DNA of 64,000 nt from Rhizobium rosettiformans (GTDB lineage: Bacteria > Pseudomonadota > Alphaproteobacteria > Rhizobiales > Rhizobiaceae): positions 3,190,001 to 3,254,000 of the forward strand of contig NZ_CP032405.1 in assembly GCF_016806065.1 (NCBI RefSeq), read 5' to 3'. The translations under genes and the position numbers were made by a program. The notes under the pieces are model-generated. The model made no database searches and was not told the DNA's origin. It saw only the letters and a program-made list of their open reading frames with translations. Shown here in pieces: positions 29,708 to 40,924 of this stretch (position 1 is its first letter; the number at the start of each line of letters is the position of its first letter).

Positions 29708-30544
29708 ATGGCATTGAAAAGCTACAATCCGACGACCCCCAGCCAGCGTCAGCTGGTCATCGTCGACCGCTCGGGCCTCTGGAAGGGCAAGCCGGTCAAG
29801 GCGCTGACGGAAGGTCTTTCGAAGAGCGGTGGCCGTAACAACTACGGTCGCATCACCGCTCGCTTCATCGGTGGTGGTCACAAGCGCACCTATCGTCTGG
29901 TTGACTTCAAGCGTCGCAAGTTCGACGTCGAAGGCACCGTCGAGCGCCTGGAATACGACCCGAACCGTTCGGCCTTTATCGCTCTCGTCACCTATACCGA
30001 CGGCGAGCAGGCCTACATCCTTGCCCCGCAGCGCATTGCTGCCGGCGACAAGGTCATCGCATCGGAAAAGGCTGTCGACGTAAAGCCCGGCAACACCATG
30101 CCGCTGCAGTACATCCCGGTCGGTTCGATCGTCCACAACGTCGAGATGAAGCCTGGCAAGGGCGGTCAGATTGCACGTTCGGCTGGCACCTATGTCCAGC
30201 TCGTCGGCCGCGATGCCGGCATGGCAATCCTGCGCCTGAACTCGGGTGAGCAGCGTCTGGTTCCGGGCTCCTGCCTGGCCACCATCGGCGCTGTTTCCAA
30301 CCCGGACCACGGCAACACCAACGACGGCAAGGCTGGTCGTACCCGTTGGCGCGGCAAGACCCCGCACAACCGCGGTGTCGTCATGAACCCGGTCGACCAC
30401 CCGCACGGTGGTGGTGAAGGCCGCACATCCGGTGGTCGTCACCCGGTTTCCCCGTGGGGTAAGCCGACCAAGGGCAAGCGGACTCGCTCGAACAAGTCGA
30501 CCGACAAGTTCATCATGCGCTCGCGCCACCTGAAGAAGAAGTAA
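29708..30544 (+). CDS. rplB: 50S ribosomal protein L2
   Basis: L2 (278 residues) is essential for subunit joining and peptide-bond formation. The C-terminal segment [13 protein letters not shown] carries the conserved His implicated near the catalytic centre. Complete in length. Confidence 0.97.
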   Translation: MALKSYNPTTPSQRQLVIVDRSGLWKGKPVKALTEGLSKSGGRNNYGRITARFIGGGHKRTYRLVDFKRRKFDVEGTVERLEYDPNRSAFIALVTYTDGEQAYILAPQRIAAGDKVIASEKAVDVKPGNTMPLQYIPVGSIVHNVEMKPGKGGQIARSAGTYVQLVGRDAGMAILRLNSGEQRLVPGSCLATIGAVSNPDHGNTNDGKAGRTRWRGKTPHNRGVVMNPVDHPHGGGEGRTSGGRHPVSPWGKPTKGKRTRSNKSTDKFIMRSRHLKKK

Positions 30545-30559
30545 GAGAGGTAGTCTGAA

Positions 30560-30838
30560 ATGGCTCGTTCAGTATGGAAAGGTCCGTTCGTTGACGGCTA
30601 TCTTCTCAAGAAGGCTGAGAAGGTTCGTGAAGGCGGTCGTAGCGAAGTGATCAAGATGTGGAGCCGTCGCTCCACCATCCTGCCGCAGTTCGTCGGTCTG
30701 ACTTTCGGCGTTTACAACGGCTCAAAGCATGTGCCCGTCTCGGTCAACGAAGACATGGTCGGCCACAAGTTCGGTGAATTCTCTCCGACCCGGACCTATT
30801 ACGGTCACGGTGCGGACAAGAAGGCGAAGAGGAAGTAA
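30560..30838 (+). CDS. rpsS: 30S ribosomal protein S19
   Basis: S19 (92 residues), 30S head protein pairing with S13. [13 protein letters not shown] start and the [13 protein letters not shown] segment are canonical. Two bases separate it from rplV. Confidence 0.97.
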   Translation: MARSVWKGPFVDGYLLKKAEKVREGGRSEVIKMWSRRSTILPQFVGLTFGVYNGSKHVPVSVNEDMVGHKFGEFSPTRTYYGHGADKKAKRK

Positions 30839-30840
30839 CG

Positions 30841-31230
30841 ATGGGCAAGGCAAAAACCGAACGCCGGCTCAAGGACAACGAAGCGCAGGCAGTCGCCCGC
30901 ACGATCCGCGTCAGCCCCCAGAAGCTCAACCTGGTTGCCGCGCTTATCCGCGGCAAGAAGGTCGAGCGCGCGCTCGCTGAGCTGGAATTCTCCCGCAAGC
31001 GTATCGCCGGAACCGTTCGCAAGACTCTCGAGTCTGCGATCGCCAACGCCGAGAACAACCATGACCTCGACGTCGACCAGCTGGTCGTCGCCGAAGCCTA
31101 TGTTGGCAAGTCGATCACCATGAAGCGTTTCCACGCTCGTGGCCGCGGCCGCGCATCGCGCATCGAAAAGCCGTTCTCGCACCTGACGATCGTTGTGCGT
31201 GAAGTCGAAGCCAAAGGGGAGGCCGCATAA
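30841..31230 (+). CDS. rplV: 50S ribosomal protein L22
   Basis: L22 (129 residues); its long beta-hairpin lines the exit tunnel. The hairpin tip segment [14 protein letters not shown] near residue 98 is unaltered, consistent with normal macrolide sensitivity at this site. Its stop shares a base with the rpsC start. Confidence 0.97.
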   Translation: MGKAKTERRLKDNEAQAVARTIRVSPQKLNLVAALIRGKKVERALAELEFSRKRIAGTVRKTLESAIANAENNHDLDVDQLVVAEAYVGKSITMKRFHARGRGRASRIEKPFSHLTIVVREVEAKGEAA

Positions 31231-31961
31231 TGGGTCAGAAAATCAATCCGATTGGCTTCCGCCTCGGGATCAATCGCACCTGGGATAGCCGTTGGTTCGC
31301 CGACAACGCCGAATACGGCAAGCTGCTCCACGAAGACCTGAAGATCCGCAAGTATCTGATGGAAGAGCTGAAGCAGGCCGGCATTGCCAAGGTTGTCATT
31401 GAGCGTCCGCACAAGAAGTGCCGCGTCACGATCCATTCGGCTCGCCCGGGTCTGATCATCGGCAAGAAGGGTGCAGACATCGAGAAGCTTCGCAAGAAGA
31501 TCTCGACGATGACCAACTCGGAAACCCACCTCAACATCGTTGAAGTGCGCAAGCCGGAAGTCGACGCAACCCTGGTTGCTCAGTCGATCACCCAGCAGCT
31601 CGAGCGTCGTATTGCATTCCGTCGCGCCATGAAGCGTGCCGTTCAGTCGGCCATGCGTCTTGGTGCCGAAGGCATCAAGATCACCTGCGCCGGCCGTCTC
31701 GGTGGTGCCGAAATCGCTCGTACCGAATGGTACCGCGAAGGTCGCGTTCCGCTCCACACCCTGCGTGCAGACATCGATTACGGTACGGCTGAAGCCGAAA
31801 CCGCATACGGCATCTGCGGCGTGAAGGTCTGGATCTTCAAGGGCGAAATCCTCGAGCACGATCCGATGGCATCGGAACGCCGTGCGATGGAGGGCGATGC
31901 CCAGGGTCCCGCAAGCCGTGAACGCGGTGATCGTGGCGACCGTCGCCGCGAGAACGCTTGA
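31230..31961 (+). CDS. rpsC: 30S ribosomal protein S3
   Basis: S3 (243 residues) forms the mRNA entry site. N-terminal [12 protein letters not shown], the KH domain with [13 protein letters not shown] near residue 76, and the C-terminal domain are complete; an Arg/Asp-rich tail (ERGDRGDRR) extends the C-terminus, as in other rhizobia. Overlaps rplV by one base. Confidence 0.97.
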   Translation: MGQKINPIGFRLGINRTWDSRWFADNAEYGKLLHEDLKIRKYLMEELKQAGIAKVVIERPHKKCRVTIHSARPGLIIGKKGADIEKLRKKISTMTNSETHLNIVEVRKPEVDATLVAQSITQQLERRIAFRRAMKRAVQSAMRLGAEGIKITCAGRLGGAEIARTEWYREGRVPLHTLRADIDYGTAEAETAYGICGVKVWIFKGEILEHDPMASERRAMEGDAQGPASRERGDRGDRRRENA

Positions 31962-32000
31962 TTGAACGCTGGCGAAAGATAAGCTCGGAGAAGTAAGAAA

Positions 32001-32414
32001 ATGTTGCAGCCAAAGCGTACAAAGTACCGCAAGCAGTTCAAGGGCCGCATCAAGGGCGTCGCCAAGGGCGGTTTTGATCTGGCATTCGGCGAATTCGGCC
32101 TGAAGGCTCTGGAACCGAACCGCGTGAACGCTCGCGAAATTGAAGCAGCCCGTCGTGCGATCACCCGCTATATGAAGCGTGCTGGTCGCGTGTGGATCCG
32201 CGTATTCCCTGACGTTCCGGTCACGGCCAAGCCGACCGAAGTTCGTATGGGTAAGGGTAAGGGTTCGGTCGAATACTGGGCGTGCAAGGTCAAGCCCGGC
32301 CGTATCATGTTCGAGATCGACGGCGTATCGGAAGAGATCGCGCGCGAGGCTCTTCGCCTCGGTTCCGCCAAGCTCTCTGTCACGACGCGCTTCGTACAGC
32401 GCATTGCAGAGTGA
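32001..32414 (+). CDS. rplP: 50S ribosomal protein L16
   Basis: L16 (137 residues) contacts tRNA near the peptidyl-transferase centre. Starts [15 protein letters not shown]; the basic loop near residue 80 with KGKGSVEYW is canonical and may carry the hydroxylated Arg in some bacteria. rpmC follows after 11 bases. Confidence 0.97.
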   Translation: MLQPKRTKYRKQFKGRIKGVAKGGFDLAFGEFGLKALEPNRVNAREIEAARRAITRYMKRAGRVWIRVFPDVPVTAKPTEVRMGKGKGSVEYWACKVKPGRIMFEIDGVSEEIAREALRLGSAKLSVTTRFVQRIAE

Positions 32415-32425
32415 GGACCAAGTCG

Positions 32426-32626
32426 ATGAAAGCCGTAGACGTACGCGCCATGAGCGCTGACCAGCTGAACGACGAGCTTGCAAAGCTGAAGAAGGAGCAG
32501 TTCAACCTGCGCTTCCAGAAGGCCACCGGCCAGCTCGAGAAGTCTTCCCGTATTCAGGAAGTCCGTCGTGACATCGCACGCGTGAAAACCATTGCCCGCC
32601 AGAAGGCGGCAGAAGCCAAGGCCTAA
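32426..32626 (+). CDS. rpmC: 50S ribosomal protein L29
   Basis: L29 (66 residues), a helical hairpin near the exit tunnel. [18 protein letters not shown] start and the central [16 protein letters not shown] are canonical. The frame is open far upstream inside rplP; the ATG at 32426 is the family start. Confidence 0.96.
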   Translation: MKAVDVRAMSADQLNDELAKLKKEQFNLRFQKATGQLEKSSRIQEVRRDIARVKTIARQKAAEAKA

Positions 32627-32638
32627 GGACCGAGAAAT

Positions 32639-32875
32639 ATGCCGAAACGCATTCTGCAGGGCGTAGTTGTCAGCGACAAGAACGACAAGACTGTCGTTGT
32701 TCGCGTTGAGCGTCGATTCGCCCACCCGCTGCTTCAGAAGACCGTTCGCCGGTCGAAGAAGTACAAGGCACATGACGAAGCCAACCAGTACAAGACCGGT
32801 GACGTCGTTTCCATCCAGGAATGTGCACCGATCTCCAAGGACAAGCGCTGGACGGTGATTGCCGCCCAGGCTTAA
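32639..32875 (+). CDS. rpsQ: 30S ribosomal protein S17
   Basis: S17 (78 residues), an OB-fold 16S binding protein. [18 protein letters not shown] and [11 protein letters not shown] segments are canonical. It is the last gene of the S10 cluster, as in E. coli, and is followed by a 229-base gap with an inverted repeat and a terminator-like hairpin. Confidence 0.96.
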   Translation: MPKRILQGVVVSDKNDKTVVVRVERRFAHPLLQKTVRRSKKYKAHDEANQYKTGDVVSIQECAPISKDKRWTVIAAQA

Positions 32876-32887
32876 TTTACGGACTTA

Positions 32888-32914
32888 CTGCGCAAGGGCT
32901 TGCACCTTGCGCAG
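32888..32914 (+). repeat. 10-bp perfect inverted repeat after rpsQ
   Basis: Bases 32888-32897 are the exact reverse complement of 32905-32914 with a seven-base loop, 12 bases after the rpsQ stop. No T-run follows, so it may protect or process the S10 mRNA 3' end. Confidence 0.5.
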
Positions 32915-32942
32915 AAATCTGTATGAAGCAGGCCACTGGCTG

Positions 32943-32969
32943 AGAACGCTCGGAATCGGGCGTTCTTTT
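32943..32969 (+). terminator. Terminator-like hairpin between S10 and spc clusters
   Basis: A 7-bp stem (32943-32949 with 32960-32966) with a 10-base loop is followed by TTT and G. Its place at the rpsQ-rplN border matches the classic division between the S10 and spc operons. Weak stem, so probably partial. Confidence 0.5.
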
Positions 32970-33104
32970 GCTTTGAGCGCACGGAAGGTCCCGTATGGGA
33001 AACCACCCTGTATTTTCCTTCCCGCGCACACCAGAAATTTATCATAAGCCGGAATAGGGGGCCTTGGCCCAACCGTTCGGGTTACAACAAGAAGGCGACC
33101 TGAC

Positions 33105-33473
33105 ATGATTCAGATGCAGACTAACCTCGACGTGGCGGATAATTCCGGCGCACGTCGTGTCATGTGCATCAAGGTGCTGGGCGGCTCCAAGCGCAAGTAC
33201 GCTTCCATCGGCGACATCATTGTCGTTTCGATCAAGGAAGCGATCCCGCGCGGCCGCGTGAAGAAGGGTGACGTGATGAAGGCGGTTGTGGTTCGCACTG
33301 CCAAGGACATCCGTCGCGCCGACGGCAGCGTCATTCGATTCGATAACAACGCAGCCGTTCTTATCGACAACAAGAAAGAGCCTATCGGCACCCGTATCTT
33401 CGGACCGGTTCCGCGCGAACTTCGCGCCAAGAACCACATGAAGATCATCTCGCTGGCTCCGGAAGTACTGTAA
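33105..33473 (+). CDS. rplN: 50S ribosomal protein L14
   Basis: L14 (122 residues), at the subunit interface and the docking site of the silencing factor Rsf[18 protein letters not shown] and the ending LAPEVL are canonical. First gene of the spc group; a possible -10 TATCAT lies at 33040 but without a good -35. Confidence 0.97.
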   Translation: MIQMQTNLDVADNSGARRVMCIKVLGGSKRKYASIGDIIVVSIKEAIPRGRVKKGDVMKAVVVRTAKDIRRADGSVIRFDNNAAVLIDNKKEPIGTRIFGPVPRELRAKNHMKIISLAPEVL

Positions 33474-33487
33474 GGGAGCGACGAGCG

Positions 33488-33796
33488 ATGCAAAAGATTC
33501 GTAAGGGCGACAAGGTCGTCGTACTCGCTGGCAAGGACAAGGGCCGTTCGGGCGAAGTCCTCCAGGTCATGCCGAAGGAAGACCGTGCGGTCGTCCGTGG
33601 CATCAACGTTGTCAAGCGCCACCAGCGCCAGACGCAGACCGCGGAAGCCGGCATCATCAGCAAGGAAGCTTCGATCCATCTGTCGAACATCGCGATCGTC
33701 GACAAGGACGGCAAGCCGACCCGCGTCGGTTTCCAGGTCGTCGACGGCAAGAAGGTTCGTGTGGCCAAGCGTTCGGGAGAAGTGATCGATGGCTGA
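33488..33796 (+). CDS. rplX: 50S ribosomal protein L24
   Basis: L24 (102 residues), a KOW-domain initiator of 50S assembly. [22 protein letters not shown] is the KOW signature at the N-terminus. It overlaps the rplE start by 8 bases. Confidence 0.96.
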   Translation: MQKIRKGDKVVVLAGKDKGRSGEVLQVMPKEDRAVVRGINVVKRHQRQTQTAEAGIISKEASIHLSNIAIVDKDGKPTRVGFQVVDGKKVRVAKRSGEVIDG

Positions 33797-34346
33797 GTCC
33801 AAGTACGAGCCGCGGCTCAAGGCTGAATACGTAAACCGCATCCGCAAGGCTTTGCAGGAGCAGTTCTCCTACGCCAACGAGATGCAGATCCCGAAGCTCG
33901 ACAAGATCGTCATCAACATGGGCGTGGGTGAGGCAACTGCCGACTCCAAGAAGCCCAGTGTTGCTGCTGCTGATCTTGCTGCGATCGCCGGCCAGAAGCC
34001 GGTCATCACCAAGGCCCGCAACTCGATCGCTGGCTTTAAGGTTCGCGAGCACATGCCGATCGGCGCAAAGGTTACCCTGCGCGGCGCCCGGATGTACGAG
34101 TTCCTGGATCGCCTGGTCAACATCGCGCTTCCGCGCGTTCGCGACTTCCGCGGCCTGAACCCGAAGTCCTTTGACGGCCGTGGCAACTTCGCCATGGGCA
34201 TCAAGGAGCACATTGTGTTCCCTGAGATCAACTACGATAAGGTTGATCAGATGTGGGGCATGGACATCATCGTTTGCACGACGGCGACCAACGACGACGA
34301 AGCTCGGGCTCTTCTGAAAGAGTTCAACTTCCCGTTCCGTCAGTAA
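33789..34346 (+). CDS. rplE: 50S ribosomal protein L5
   Basis: L5 (185 residues) binds 5S rRNA and P-site tRNA. The [10 protein letters not shown] and [18 protein letters not shown] segments are canonical. The start lies inside the end of rplX, indicating coupled translation. Confidence 0.97.
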   Translation: MAESKYEPRLKAEYVNRIRKALQEQFSYANEMQIPKLDKIVINMGVGEATADSKKPSVAAADLAAIAGQKPVITKARNSIAGFKVREHMPIGAKVTLRGARMYEFLDRLVNIALPRVRDFRGLNPKSFDGRGNFAMGIKEHIVFPEINYDKVDQMWGMDIIVCTTATNDDEARALLKEFNFPFRQ

Positions 34347-34379
34347 CCGTAACGACGAGCGTAGAAGAGGAACTTCCAT

Positions 34380-34685
34380 ATGGCGAAGACAAGCGCAGTT
34401 GAAAAGAACAAGCGCCGCCGCAAGATCGTCGCGAACCAGGCCGCAAAGCGCGCCGGGCTCAAGGCCATCATCATGAACCAGTCCCTTTCGATTGAAGAGC
34501 GGTTCAAGGCAACCCTGAAGCTGGCAGAACTGCCACGTGACGGCTCCAAGACCCGCATTCGCAACCGTTGCGAAGTGACCGGTCGTCCGCGCGCTTTCTA
34601 TCGGAAGCTCGGGATGTCGCGTATCGCGCTTCGTGAGCTTGGCAATACCGGCAAGGTGCCGGGCATTGTTAAGTCCAGCTGGTAA
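34380..34685 (+). CDS. rpsN: 30S ribosomal protein S14, zinc-independent form
   Basis: S14 (101 residues). It is the long form without CxxC pairs, so it does not bind zinc, as in most proteobacteria. [21 protein letters not shown] and [13 protein letters not shown] end are canonical. Confidence 0.96.
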   Translation: MAKTSAVEKNKRRRKIVANQAAKRAGLKAIIMNQSLSIEERFKATLKLAELPRDGSKTRIRNRCEVTGRPRAFYRKLGMSRIALRELGNTGKVPGIVKSSW

Positions 34686-34697
34686 GGAGACGGTAAC

Positions 34698-35096
34698 ATG
34701 ACGATGACTGATCCGTTGGGCGATATGCTCACCCGTATCCGGAATGGTGCCGCACGCCGCAAGGGCTCCGTTACCACTCCGGCCTCCAAGCTCCGTGCCC
34801 GCGTTCTCGACGTTCTGCAGGCCGAAGGCTACATCCGTGGCTACAGCCAGGTCGATTACGACAACGGCAAGTCCGAGATCACGATCGAACTGAAGTACTA
34901 CGAAGGTTCTTCGGTCATTCGCGAAATCGGTCGCGTATCCAAGCCGGGCCGCCGAGTTTATGTCTCGGTTAAGTCCATCCCGCAGGTCGCGAACGGCCTC
35001 GGCATCACCATCCTTTCGACTCCGAAGGGTGTGATGGCCGATCACCAGGCTCGCGAACAGAACGTTGGTGGTGAGGTACTCTGCTCCGTCTTCTAA
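34698..35096 (+). CDS. rpsH: 30S ribosomal protein S8
   Basis: S8 (132 residues) binds helix 21 of 16S rRNA and in E. coli represses the spc operon at the L5 start. [13 protein letters not shown] start and GGEVLCSVF end are canonical. ATG 34704 is a possible alternative start two codons in. Confidence 0.96.
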   Translation: MTMTDPLGDMLTRIRNGAARRKGSVTTPASKLRARVLDVLQAEGYIRGYSQVDYDNGKSEITIELKYYEGSSVIREIGRVSKPGRRVYVSVKSIPQVANGLGITILSTPKGVMADHQAREQNVGGEVLCSVF

Positions 35097-35139
35097 GACG
35101 GGCAGGGGATCTCCATAGCGAACAGACAGGATAAAAACT

Positions 35140-35673
35140 ATGTCTCGTATCGGTAAGAAGCCCGTTCCGGTTCCGGCTGGTGTGACCGCCTCTGTCGAAG
35201 GCCAGAAGGTCTCCGTCAAGGGCCCGAAGGGTGAACTTTTCTTCGTCGCAAATGACGAAATCTCCGTGAAGCTCGAAGACAACGCCGTTGTCGTTCAGCC
35301 GAACAACGACTCCAAGGACGCTCGTTCGAAGTGGGGCATGTCCCGCACGATGATCGAAAACATCCTGAAGGGTGTTAAGGACGGTTACGAGCGCAAGCTC
35401 GAAATCAACGGCGTTGGTTACCGCGCGTCGCTGCAGGGCAAGAACCTGCAGCTGGCACTCGGCTTCAGCCATGATGTCGTCTATGAGCCGCCGGTTGGCA
35501 TCTCGATTGCTGTTCCGAAGCCGACCGAAATCATCGTGTCCGGCATCAACAAGCAGCAGGTCGGCCAGGTTGCCGCCGAGATCCGCGAATATCGCGGTCC
35601 GGAGCCCTACAAGGGCAAGGGCGTCAAGTATGCCGAAGAGCGGATCGTCCGCAAAGAAGGCAAGAAGAAGTAA
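35140..35673 (+). CDS. rplF: 50S ribosomal protein L6
   Basis: L6 (177 residues), near the factor-binding site. [14 protein letters not shown] start, GVGYRA centre and the end segment [14 protein letters not shown] are canonical. rplR follows after 12 bases. Confidence 0.97.
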   Translation: MSRIGKKPVPVPAGVTASVEGQKVSVKGPKGELFFVANDEISVKLEDNAVVVQPNNDSKDARSKWGMSRTMIENILKGVKDGYERKLEINGVGYRASLQGKNLQLALGFSHDVVYEPPVGISIAVPKPTEIIVSGINKQQVGQVAAEIREYRGPEPYKGKGVKYAEERIVRKEGKKK

Positions 35674-35685
35674 GGATCGCGCGAA

Positions 35686-36048
35686 ATGGCAAGCAGAAAA
35701 GAAGCACTTGTTCGCCGTGCGAACCGCGTACGGCGTCAGATCAAGGCGGTGGCAAATGGCCGTCCGCGTCTGTCGGTACATCGCTCTTCGAAGAACATCT
35801 ACGCTCAGATCATCGACGACGTCGCTGGCAAGACCCTCGCGGCTGCCTCGACTCTCGATGGCGGCCTGAAGGGCGAGCTCAAGACCGGCGCCGACATCGC
35901 AGCAGCAGCTGCCGTTGGCAAGCTGGTCGCCGAGCGTGCCGTCAAGGCTGGCGTCAAGGAAGTCGTCTTCGATCGCGGCGCCTTCATCTATCATGGCCGC
36001 ATCAAGGCTCTCGCCGAAGCGGCTCGTGAAGGTGGTCTGACCTTCTAA
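35686..36048 (+). CDS. rplR: 50S ribosomal protein L18
   Basis: L18 (120 residues), 5S rRNA-binding. [16 protein letters not shown] and the ending [20 protein letters not shown] are canonical. Followed by a 144-base gap with a strong hairpin before rpsE. Confidence 0.97.
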   Translation: MASRKEALVRRANRVRRQIKAVANGRPRLSVHRSSKNIYAQIIDDVAGKTLAAASTLDGGLKGELKTGADIAAAAAVGKLVAERAVKAGVKEVVFDRGAFIYHGRIKALAEAAREGGLTF

Positions 36049-36058
36049 TCAAAGAATT

Positions 36059-36087
36059 TCCACCCGGACTTGCGTCCGGGTGGATTT
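36059..36087 (+). terminator. Terminator-like hairpin inside the spc cluster
   Basis: A perfect 11-bp stem (36059-36069 with 36074-36084) with a TTGC loop begins 11 bases after the rplR stop and is followed by only three T. More weak stems follow (near 36090 and 36115-36155). It looks like an attenuator between rplR and rpsE. Confidence 0.55.
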
Positions 36088-36192
36088 CCGGCTTTATGCC
36101 GGTCACACCGGATTCCACCTTGACCCGACAGGGCAGGGTGGAACTTTGCGTAATCTGCCGATTGCACCCGGAAAAGAAAAAGGAAAAGGACA

Positions 36193-36762
36193 ATGGCACA
36201 AGAAAAGCGTGGTTCGCGGGATGACCGTCAGAACCGTGAAGAGCGCGATAGCGAGTTTGTCGACAAGCTGGTCGCCATCAACCGCGTCGCTAAGGTCGTC
36301 AAGGGCGGCCGTCGTTTCGGCTTCGCAGCCCTCGTCGTCGTCGGCGACCAGAAGGGCCGTGTAGGTTTCGGTCATGGCAAGGCACGTGAAGTGCCGGAAG
36401 CCATCCGCAAGGCCACCGAAGCTGCCAAGCGCGATCTGATCTTCGTTCCCCTGCGTGACGGCCGTACGCTGCATCACGACGTCAATGGCCGCCACGGCGC
36501 CGGCAAGGTTCTGCTGCGCTCCGCCAAGGCTGGTACCGGCATCATCGCCGGTGGTCCGATGCGCGCCGTTTTCGAAACGCTCGGCATGTCGGACGTCGTC
36601 GCCAAGTCGACCGGTTCCTCGAACCCCTACAACATGGTTCGCGCAACGTTCGACGCCCTGAAGGCTCAGGTGCATCCGAAGGATGTGGCAGCTCAGCGTG
36701 GCCTCAAGTACGCTACGCTCCAGGCTCGCCGCGCTGCCTCCGGCAACGCAGCTGAAGAATAA
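36193..36762 (+). CDS. rpsE: 30S ribosomal protein S5
   Basis: S5 (189 residues), involved in accuracy and mRNA unwinding. [18 protein letters not shown] and [15 protein letters not shown] are canonical; the spectinomycin loop ([10 protein letters not shown]) is wild type by eye. rpmD follows after 14 bases. Confidence 0.97.
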   Translation: MAQEKRGSRDDRQNREERDSEFVDKLVAINRVAKVVKGGRRFGFAALVVVGDQKGRVGFGHGKAREVPEAIRKATEAAKRDLIFVPLRDGRTLHHDVNGRHGAGKVLLRSAKAGTGIIAGGPMRAVFETLGMSDVVAKSTGSSNPYNMVRATFDALKAQVHPKDVAAQRGLKYATLQARRAASGNAAEE

Positions 36763-36776
36763 GAGGAGTCTGATCC

Positions 36777-36986
36777 ATGGCCAAGGCTACGAAGAAGACT
36801 GAAGCAAAGACGATCACGGTCGAGCAGATCGGTTCGCCTATTCGCCGTCCGGCTGTCCAGCGCGCAACGCTGGTTGGTCTGGGCCTCAACAAGATGCACC
36901 GGGTCCGCACCCTGGAAGATACACCTTCCGTTCGTGGCATGATCCGTGCTGTCCAGCATCTCGTTCGCGTCGTCGACGAGAAGTGA
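36777..36986 (+). CDS. rpmD: 50S ribosomal protein L30
   Basis: L30 (69 residues), including a short Lys/Thr-rich N-terminal extension before the canonical [12 protein letters not shown] and [10 protein letters not shown] segments. rplO starts 16 bases later. Confidence 0.96.
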   Translation: MAKATKKTEAKTITVEQIGSPIRRPAVQRATLVGLGLNKMHRVRTLEDTPSVRGMIRAVQHLVRVVDEK

Positions 36987-37002
36987 GACGGGGGAAGTCA
37001 TC

Positions 37003-37482
37003 ATGAAACTGAATGAAATCAAAGACAACGAAGGCGCTTCCAAGGAGCGTATTCGCGTAGGTCGCGGTATTGGCTCCGGCAAGGGCAAGACCGGTGGTCG
37101 CGGTGTGAAGGGTCAGAAGGCTCGTTCGGGCGTTGCTATCAACGGCTTCGAAGGTGGTCAGATGCCGATCTACCGTCGCCTGCCGAAGCGCGGCTTCAAC
37201 AACATCTTTGCTTCTGAATACGTCACCGTTTCGCTCGGCCGTATCCAGACCGCGATCGATGCTGGCAAGCTCGACGCCAAGGCAACGGTTGACGCCGCTT
37301 CGCTCAAGGCAGCCGGCGTGATCCGCCGCGCCAAGGACGGCGTGCGCGTGCTCTCCGACGGCGAACTGAAGTCCAAGGTCACGATCGAAGTCGCCGGCGC
37401 CTCCAAGGCTGCTGTCGAGAAGATCGAAAAGGCCGGTGGTTCCATCAAGCTGCTCGAAGCAGCCAAGGAAGCCGCTGAATAA
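37003..37482 (+). CDS. rplO: 50S ribosomal protein L15
   Basis: L15 (159 residues), a late assembly protein. [12 protein letters not shown] start and the Gly-rich [21 protein letters not shown] segment are canonical. A frame extends upstream to 36946 inside rpmD; 37003 is the family start. A terminator-like hairpin follows the stop. Confidence 0.97.
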   Translation: MKLNEIKDNEGASKERIRVGRGIGSGKGKTGGRGVKGQKARSGVAINGFEGGQMPIYRRLPKRGFNNIFASEYVTVSLGRIQTAIDAGKLDAKATVDAASLKAAGVIRRAKDGVRVLSDGELKSKVTIEVAGASKAAVEKIEKAGGSIKLLEAAKEAAE

Positions 37483-37491
37483 GTGACAGAC

Positions 37492-37524
37492 AATCGCCCG
37501 GGGTGCTTCACACCGGGCGATTTT
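37492..37524 (+). terminator. Terminator-like hairpin between rplO and secY
   Basis: A stem of about 12 bp with one bulged G (37492-37505 with 37511-37522) and a CTTCA loop ends in TTTT at 37521-37524, 9 bases after the rplO stop. It would reduce readthrough into secY, which has a 238-base leader. Confidence 0.65.
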
Positions 37525-37720
37525 GCTCCCATATGTGAGCCTCACGATCCCAGGACGGAATGGACGACGTTTCGTCTTCCGGGTCATCTGGAAAACAAGG
37601 GTGTGAGGCATGCGGTTGTTCGCAACTTCTCCCGCGCCCTGTTTTCTGAAAAACAGTTTGAACGAATAGCCTCCGGTTTCGACGGATTACCGTCGCCGGT
37701 TTAGGTTTGCGGAGAATTCT

Positions 37721-39057
<1,337 letters not shown>

Positions 39058-39061
<4 letters not shown>

Positions 39062-39708
39062 GACTGATTCTGTTAGGACCGCCGGGCGCGGGTAAGGGAA
39101 CCCAGGCCCAGCGGATCGTGGAGAAGCACGGCATTCCGCAGCTCTCCACCGGTGACATGCTCCGTGCTGCGGTATCCGCGGGCACGGAGGTCGGGAAGCG
39201 CGCCAAGGCCGTCATGGATGCTGGCAAGTTGGTTTCCGACGAAATCGTCATCGCCATCGTCTCCGAGCGCATCGATGCGCCCGACTGTGCCAATGGGTTC
39301 ATTCTCGATGGCTTTCCCCGGACGCTCGTCCAGGCGGATGCCACCGAGGCGATGCTCAAGGGCAAGGACCTTGACCTGTCGGGCGTGATCGAGATCCGCG
39401 TCGATGACGAGATCCTCGCGGACCGAATCGCCGGCCGCTACACCTGTGCAAACTGTGGCGCCGGTTATCACGACGAGAACCTGAAGCCGAAGGTGGACGG
39501 CGTTTGTGACAAGTGTGGTTCGACCCATTTCAAGCGTCGTCCCGACGATAACAGGGACACGGTCCGCACGCGTTTGCAGGCCTATTACAAGGAAACCTCG
39601 CCGCTGATCGGCTATTACCACGCCAAGGGTAAGCTGCATTCGGTCGACGGCATGGGTGAGATCGATGCCGTCACCGGCGAGATCGAGGCCATCCTGGCCA
39701 AGCTCTGA
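39058..39708 (+). CDS. adk: Adenylate kinase with zinc-type LID
   Basis: Adenylate kinase (216 residues) interconverts ATP, AMP and ADP. The P-loop GPPGAGKGT is at residues 7-15, and DGFPRT near 84. The LID carries four cysteines, C130, C133, C150 and C153, in CxxC pairs, so it should bind a metal; Gram-positive and several alphaproteobacterial enzymes do this, whereas E. coli Adk does not. Coupled to secY by a 4-base overlap. Confidence 0.96.
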
Positions 39709-39842
39709 CAGCCGTCAGTCTTAAGAATCTTCGCGGGGCCGGTTGCTTTTAGCCACCGATTCCGCTAAAGACCGCGCCAACTCGCGACATGACTGCGATC
39801 GGCGCGTTCTTCCAAAACGCTGGGAGACCGGGTTCGATCGTT

Positions 39843-39870
39843 TTGGTTTGTCGAGAACCCGAATTGTAAT
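39843..39870 (+). promoter_or_regulatory. Candidate promoter of the rpsM-rpsK-rpoA-rplQ unit
   Basis: TTGGTT at 39843-39848 and TGTAAT at 39865-39870 with 16 bases between; the -10 matches TATAAT at 5 of 6. It lies 70 bases before the rpsM start, in the 231-base adk-rpsM gap. Confidence 0.4.
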
Positions 39871-39939
39871 TGCGGCTCCTATGGGTCGTGTAACGAGACA
39901 CCACTTGCCGGATGGCAACTGGAAGCAAGGAGAATAGGC

Positions 39940-40308
39940 GTGGCACGTATCGCTGGCGTCAACATCCCGACTGCGAAGCGCGTTGTTATCGCGCTGACCT
40001 ACATTCACGGGATTGGACCGAAGTTCGCATCTGAAATCATGGAGAAGGTCGGTCTTCCGGCTGACAAGCGCGTTCACCAGCTGACCGACGCTGAAGTTCT
40101 TCAGATCCGCGAAACCATCGACCGCGATTACCAGGTCGAAGGTGACCTGCGTCGCGATACCGCGATGAACATCAAGCGTTTGATGGACCTCGGCTGCTAC
40201 CGTGGCCTGCGCCACCGTCGTGGTCTGCCGGTTCGCGGTCAGCGCACGCACACCAACGCCCGCACCCGCAAGGGTCCGGCGAAGGCGATCGCTGGTAAGA
40301 AGAAGTAA
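39940..40308 (+). CDS. rpsM: 30S ribosomal protein S13
   Basis: S13 (122 residues), 30S head, contacts the P-site tRNA. It starts at GTG 39940, with AGGAGA upstream; ARIAGVNIP follows as in the family. [19 protein letters not shown] end is canonical. A heptamer-array palindrome follows before rpsK. Confidence 0.96.
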   Translation: MARIAGVNIPTAKRVVIALTYIHGIGPKFASEIMEKVGLPADKRVHQLTDAEVLQIRETIDRDYQVEGDLRRDTAMNIKRLMDLGCYRGLRHRRGLPVRGQRTHTNARTRKGPAKAIAGKKK

Positions 40309-40314
40309 TTTTTT

Positions 40315-40383
40315 CGAGGCAGTTGGCAATAGGCAGTGGGCAGTAGGGATACTACTGGCTACTGCCTAAATCCTGTTGCCTCG
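40315..40383 (+). repeat. Heptamer-array palindrome between rpsM and rpsK
   Basis: CGAGGCA at 40315-40321 is matched by TGCCTCG at 40377-40383. Inside, four near-repeats of a 7-base unit GGCA(G/A)TN run from 40318 to 40345, and GGCAGTAG (40339-40346) pairs with CTACTGCC (40359-40366). The unit can therefore fold as a long imperfect hairpin within the operon mRNA. It resembles dispersed intergenic palindromes of rhizobia, an assignment I cannot confirm here. Confidence 0.6.
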
Positions 40384-40437
40384 ATTGGTGTAGCCGCTGG
40401 CATTACGGCGGTGCTTAGATCAACTGAAAGGAAGACC

Positions 40438-40827
40438 ATGGCCAAGGAAGCCACACGCGTCCGCCGTCGCGAACGCAAGAATATCTCGTCGGGCGTTGCT
40501 CACGTCAACTCGACCTTCAACAACACGATGATCACCATCACCGACGCACAGGGCAACGCAATTGCCTGGTCGTCTGCTGGTGCCAAGGGCTTCAAGGGTT
40601 CGCGTAAGTCGACCCCGTTCGCCGCTCAGATCGCTGCTGAAGACTGCGCCAAGAAGGCTCAGGAACACGGCATGAAGACGCTGGAAGTTGAAGTTTGCGG
40701 TCCGGGCTCCGGTCGTGAATCCGCTCTGCGCGCCCTCCAGGCTGCCGGCTTCATGATCACGTCCATCCGCGACGTGACCCCGATCCCGCACAATGGCTGC
40801 CGTCCGCGCAAGAAGCGTCGCGTCTAA
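40438..40827 (+). CDS. rpsK: 30S ribosomal protein S11
   Basis: S11 (129 residues), platform of the 30S subunit. [15 protein letters not shown] and the end [10 protein letters not shown] are canonical. The frame is open from 40336 through the palindrome, but the ATG at 40438 is the family start. rpsD, next to rpsK in E. coli, is absent; rpoA follows after 97 bases. Confidence 0.96.
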   Translation: MAKEATRVRRRERKNISSGVAHVNSTFNNTMITITDAQGNAIAWSSAGAKGFKGSRKSTPFAAQIAAEDCAKKAQEHGMKTLEVEVCGPGSGRESALRALQAAGFMITSIRDVTPIPHNGCRPRKKRRV

Positions 40828-40924
40828 TCATTCTTCGTTTTGCCGGGCAGGCGGTTCGCCTTCCCGGTGCTTCTCATATTCGGCCGTCACGATTGAATGG
40901 TGATGGCGAACGGAAGGTAAAATC

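Noticed and set aside
37483..37704. 73-codon frame between rplO and secY
   Set aside because: Covers the terminator-like hairpin and has no family resemblance.
40315..40383. Heptamer repeats as a CRISPR or minisatellite
   Set aside because: Units are only 7 bases without spacers, and the second half is complementary, which fits a palindrome instead.
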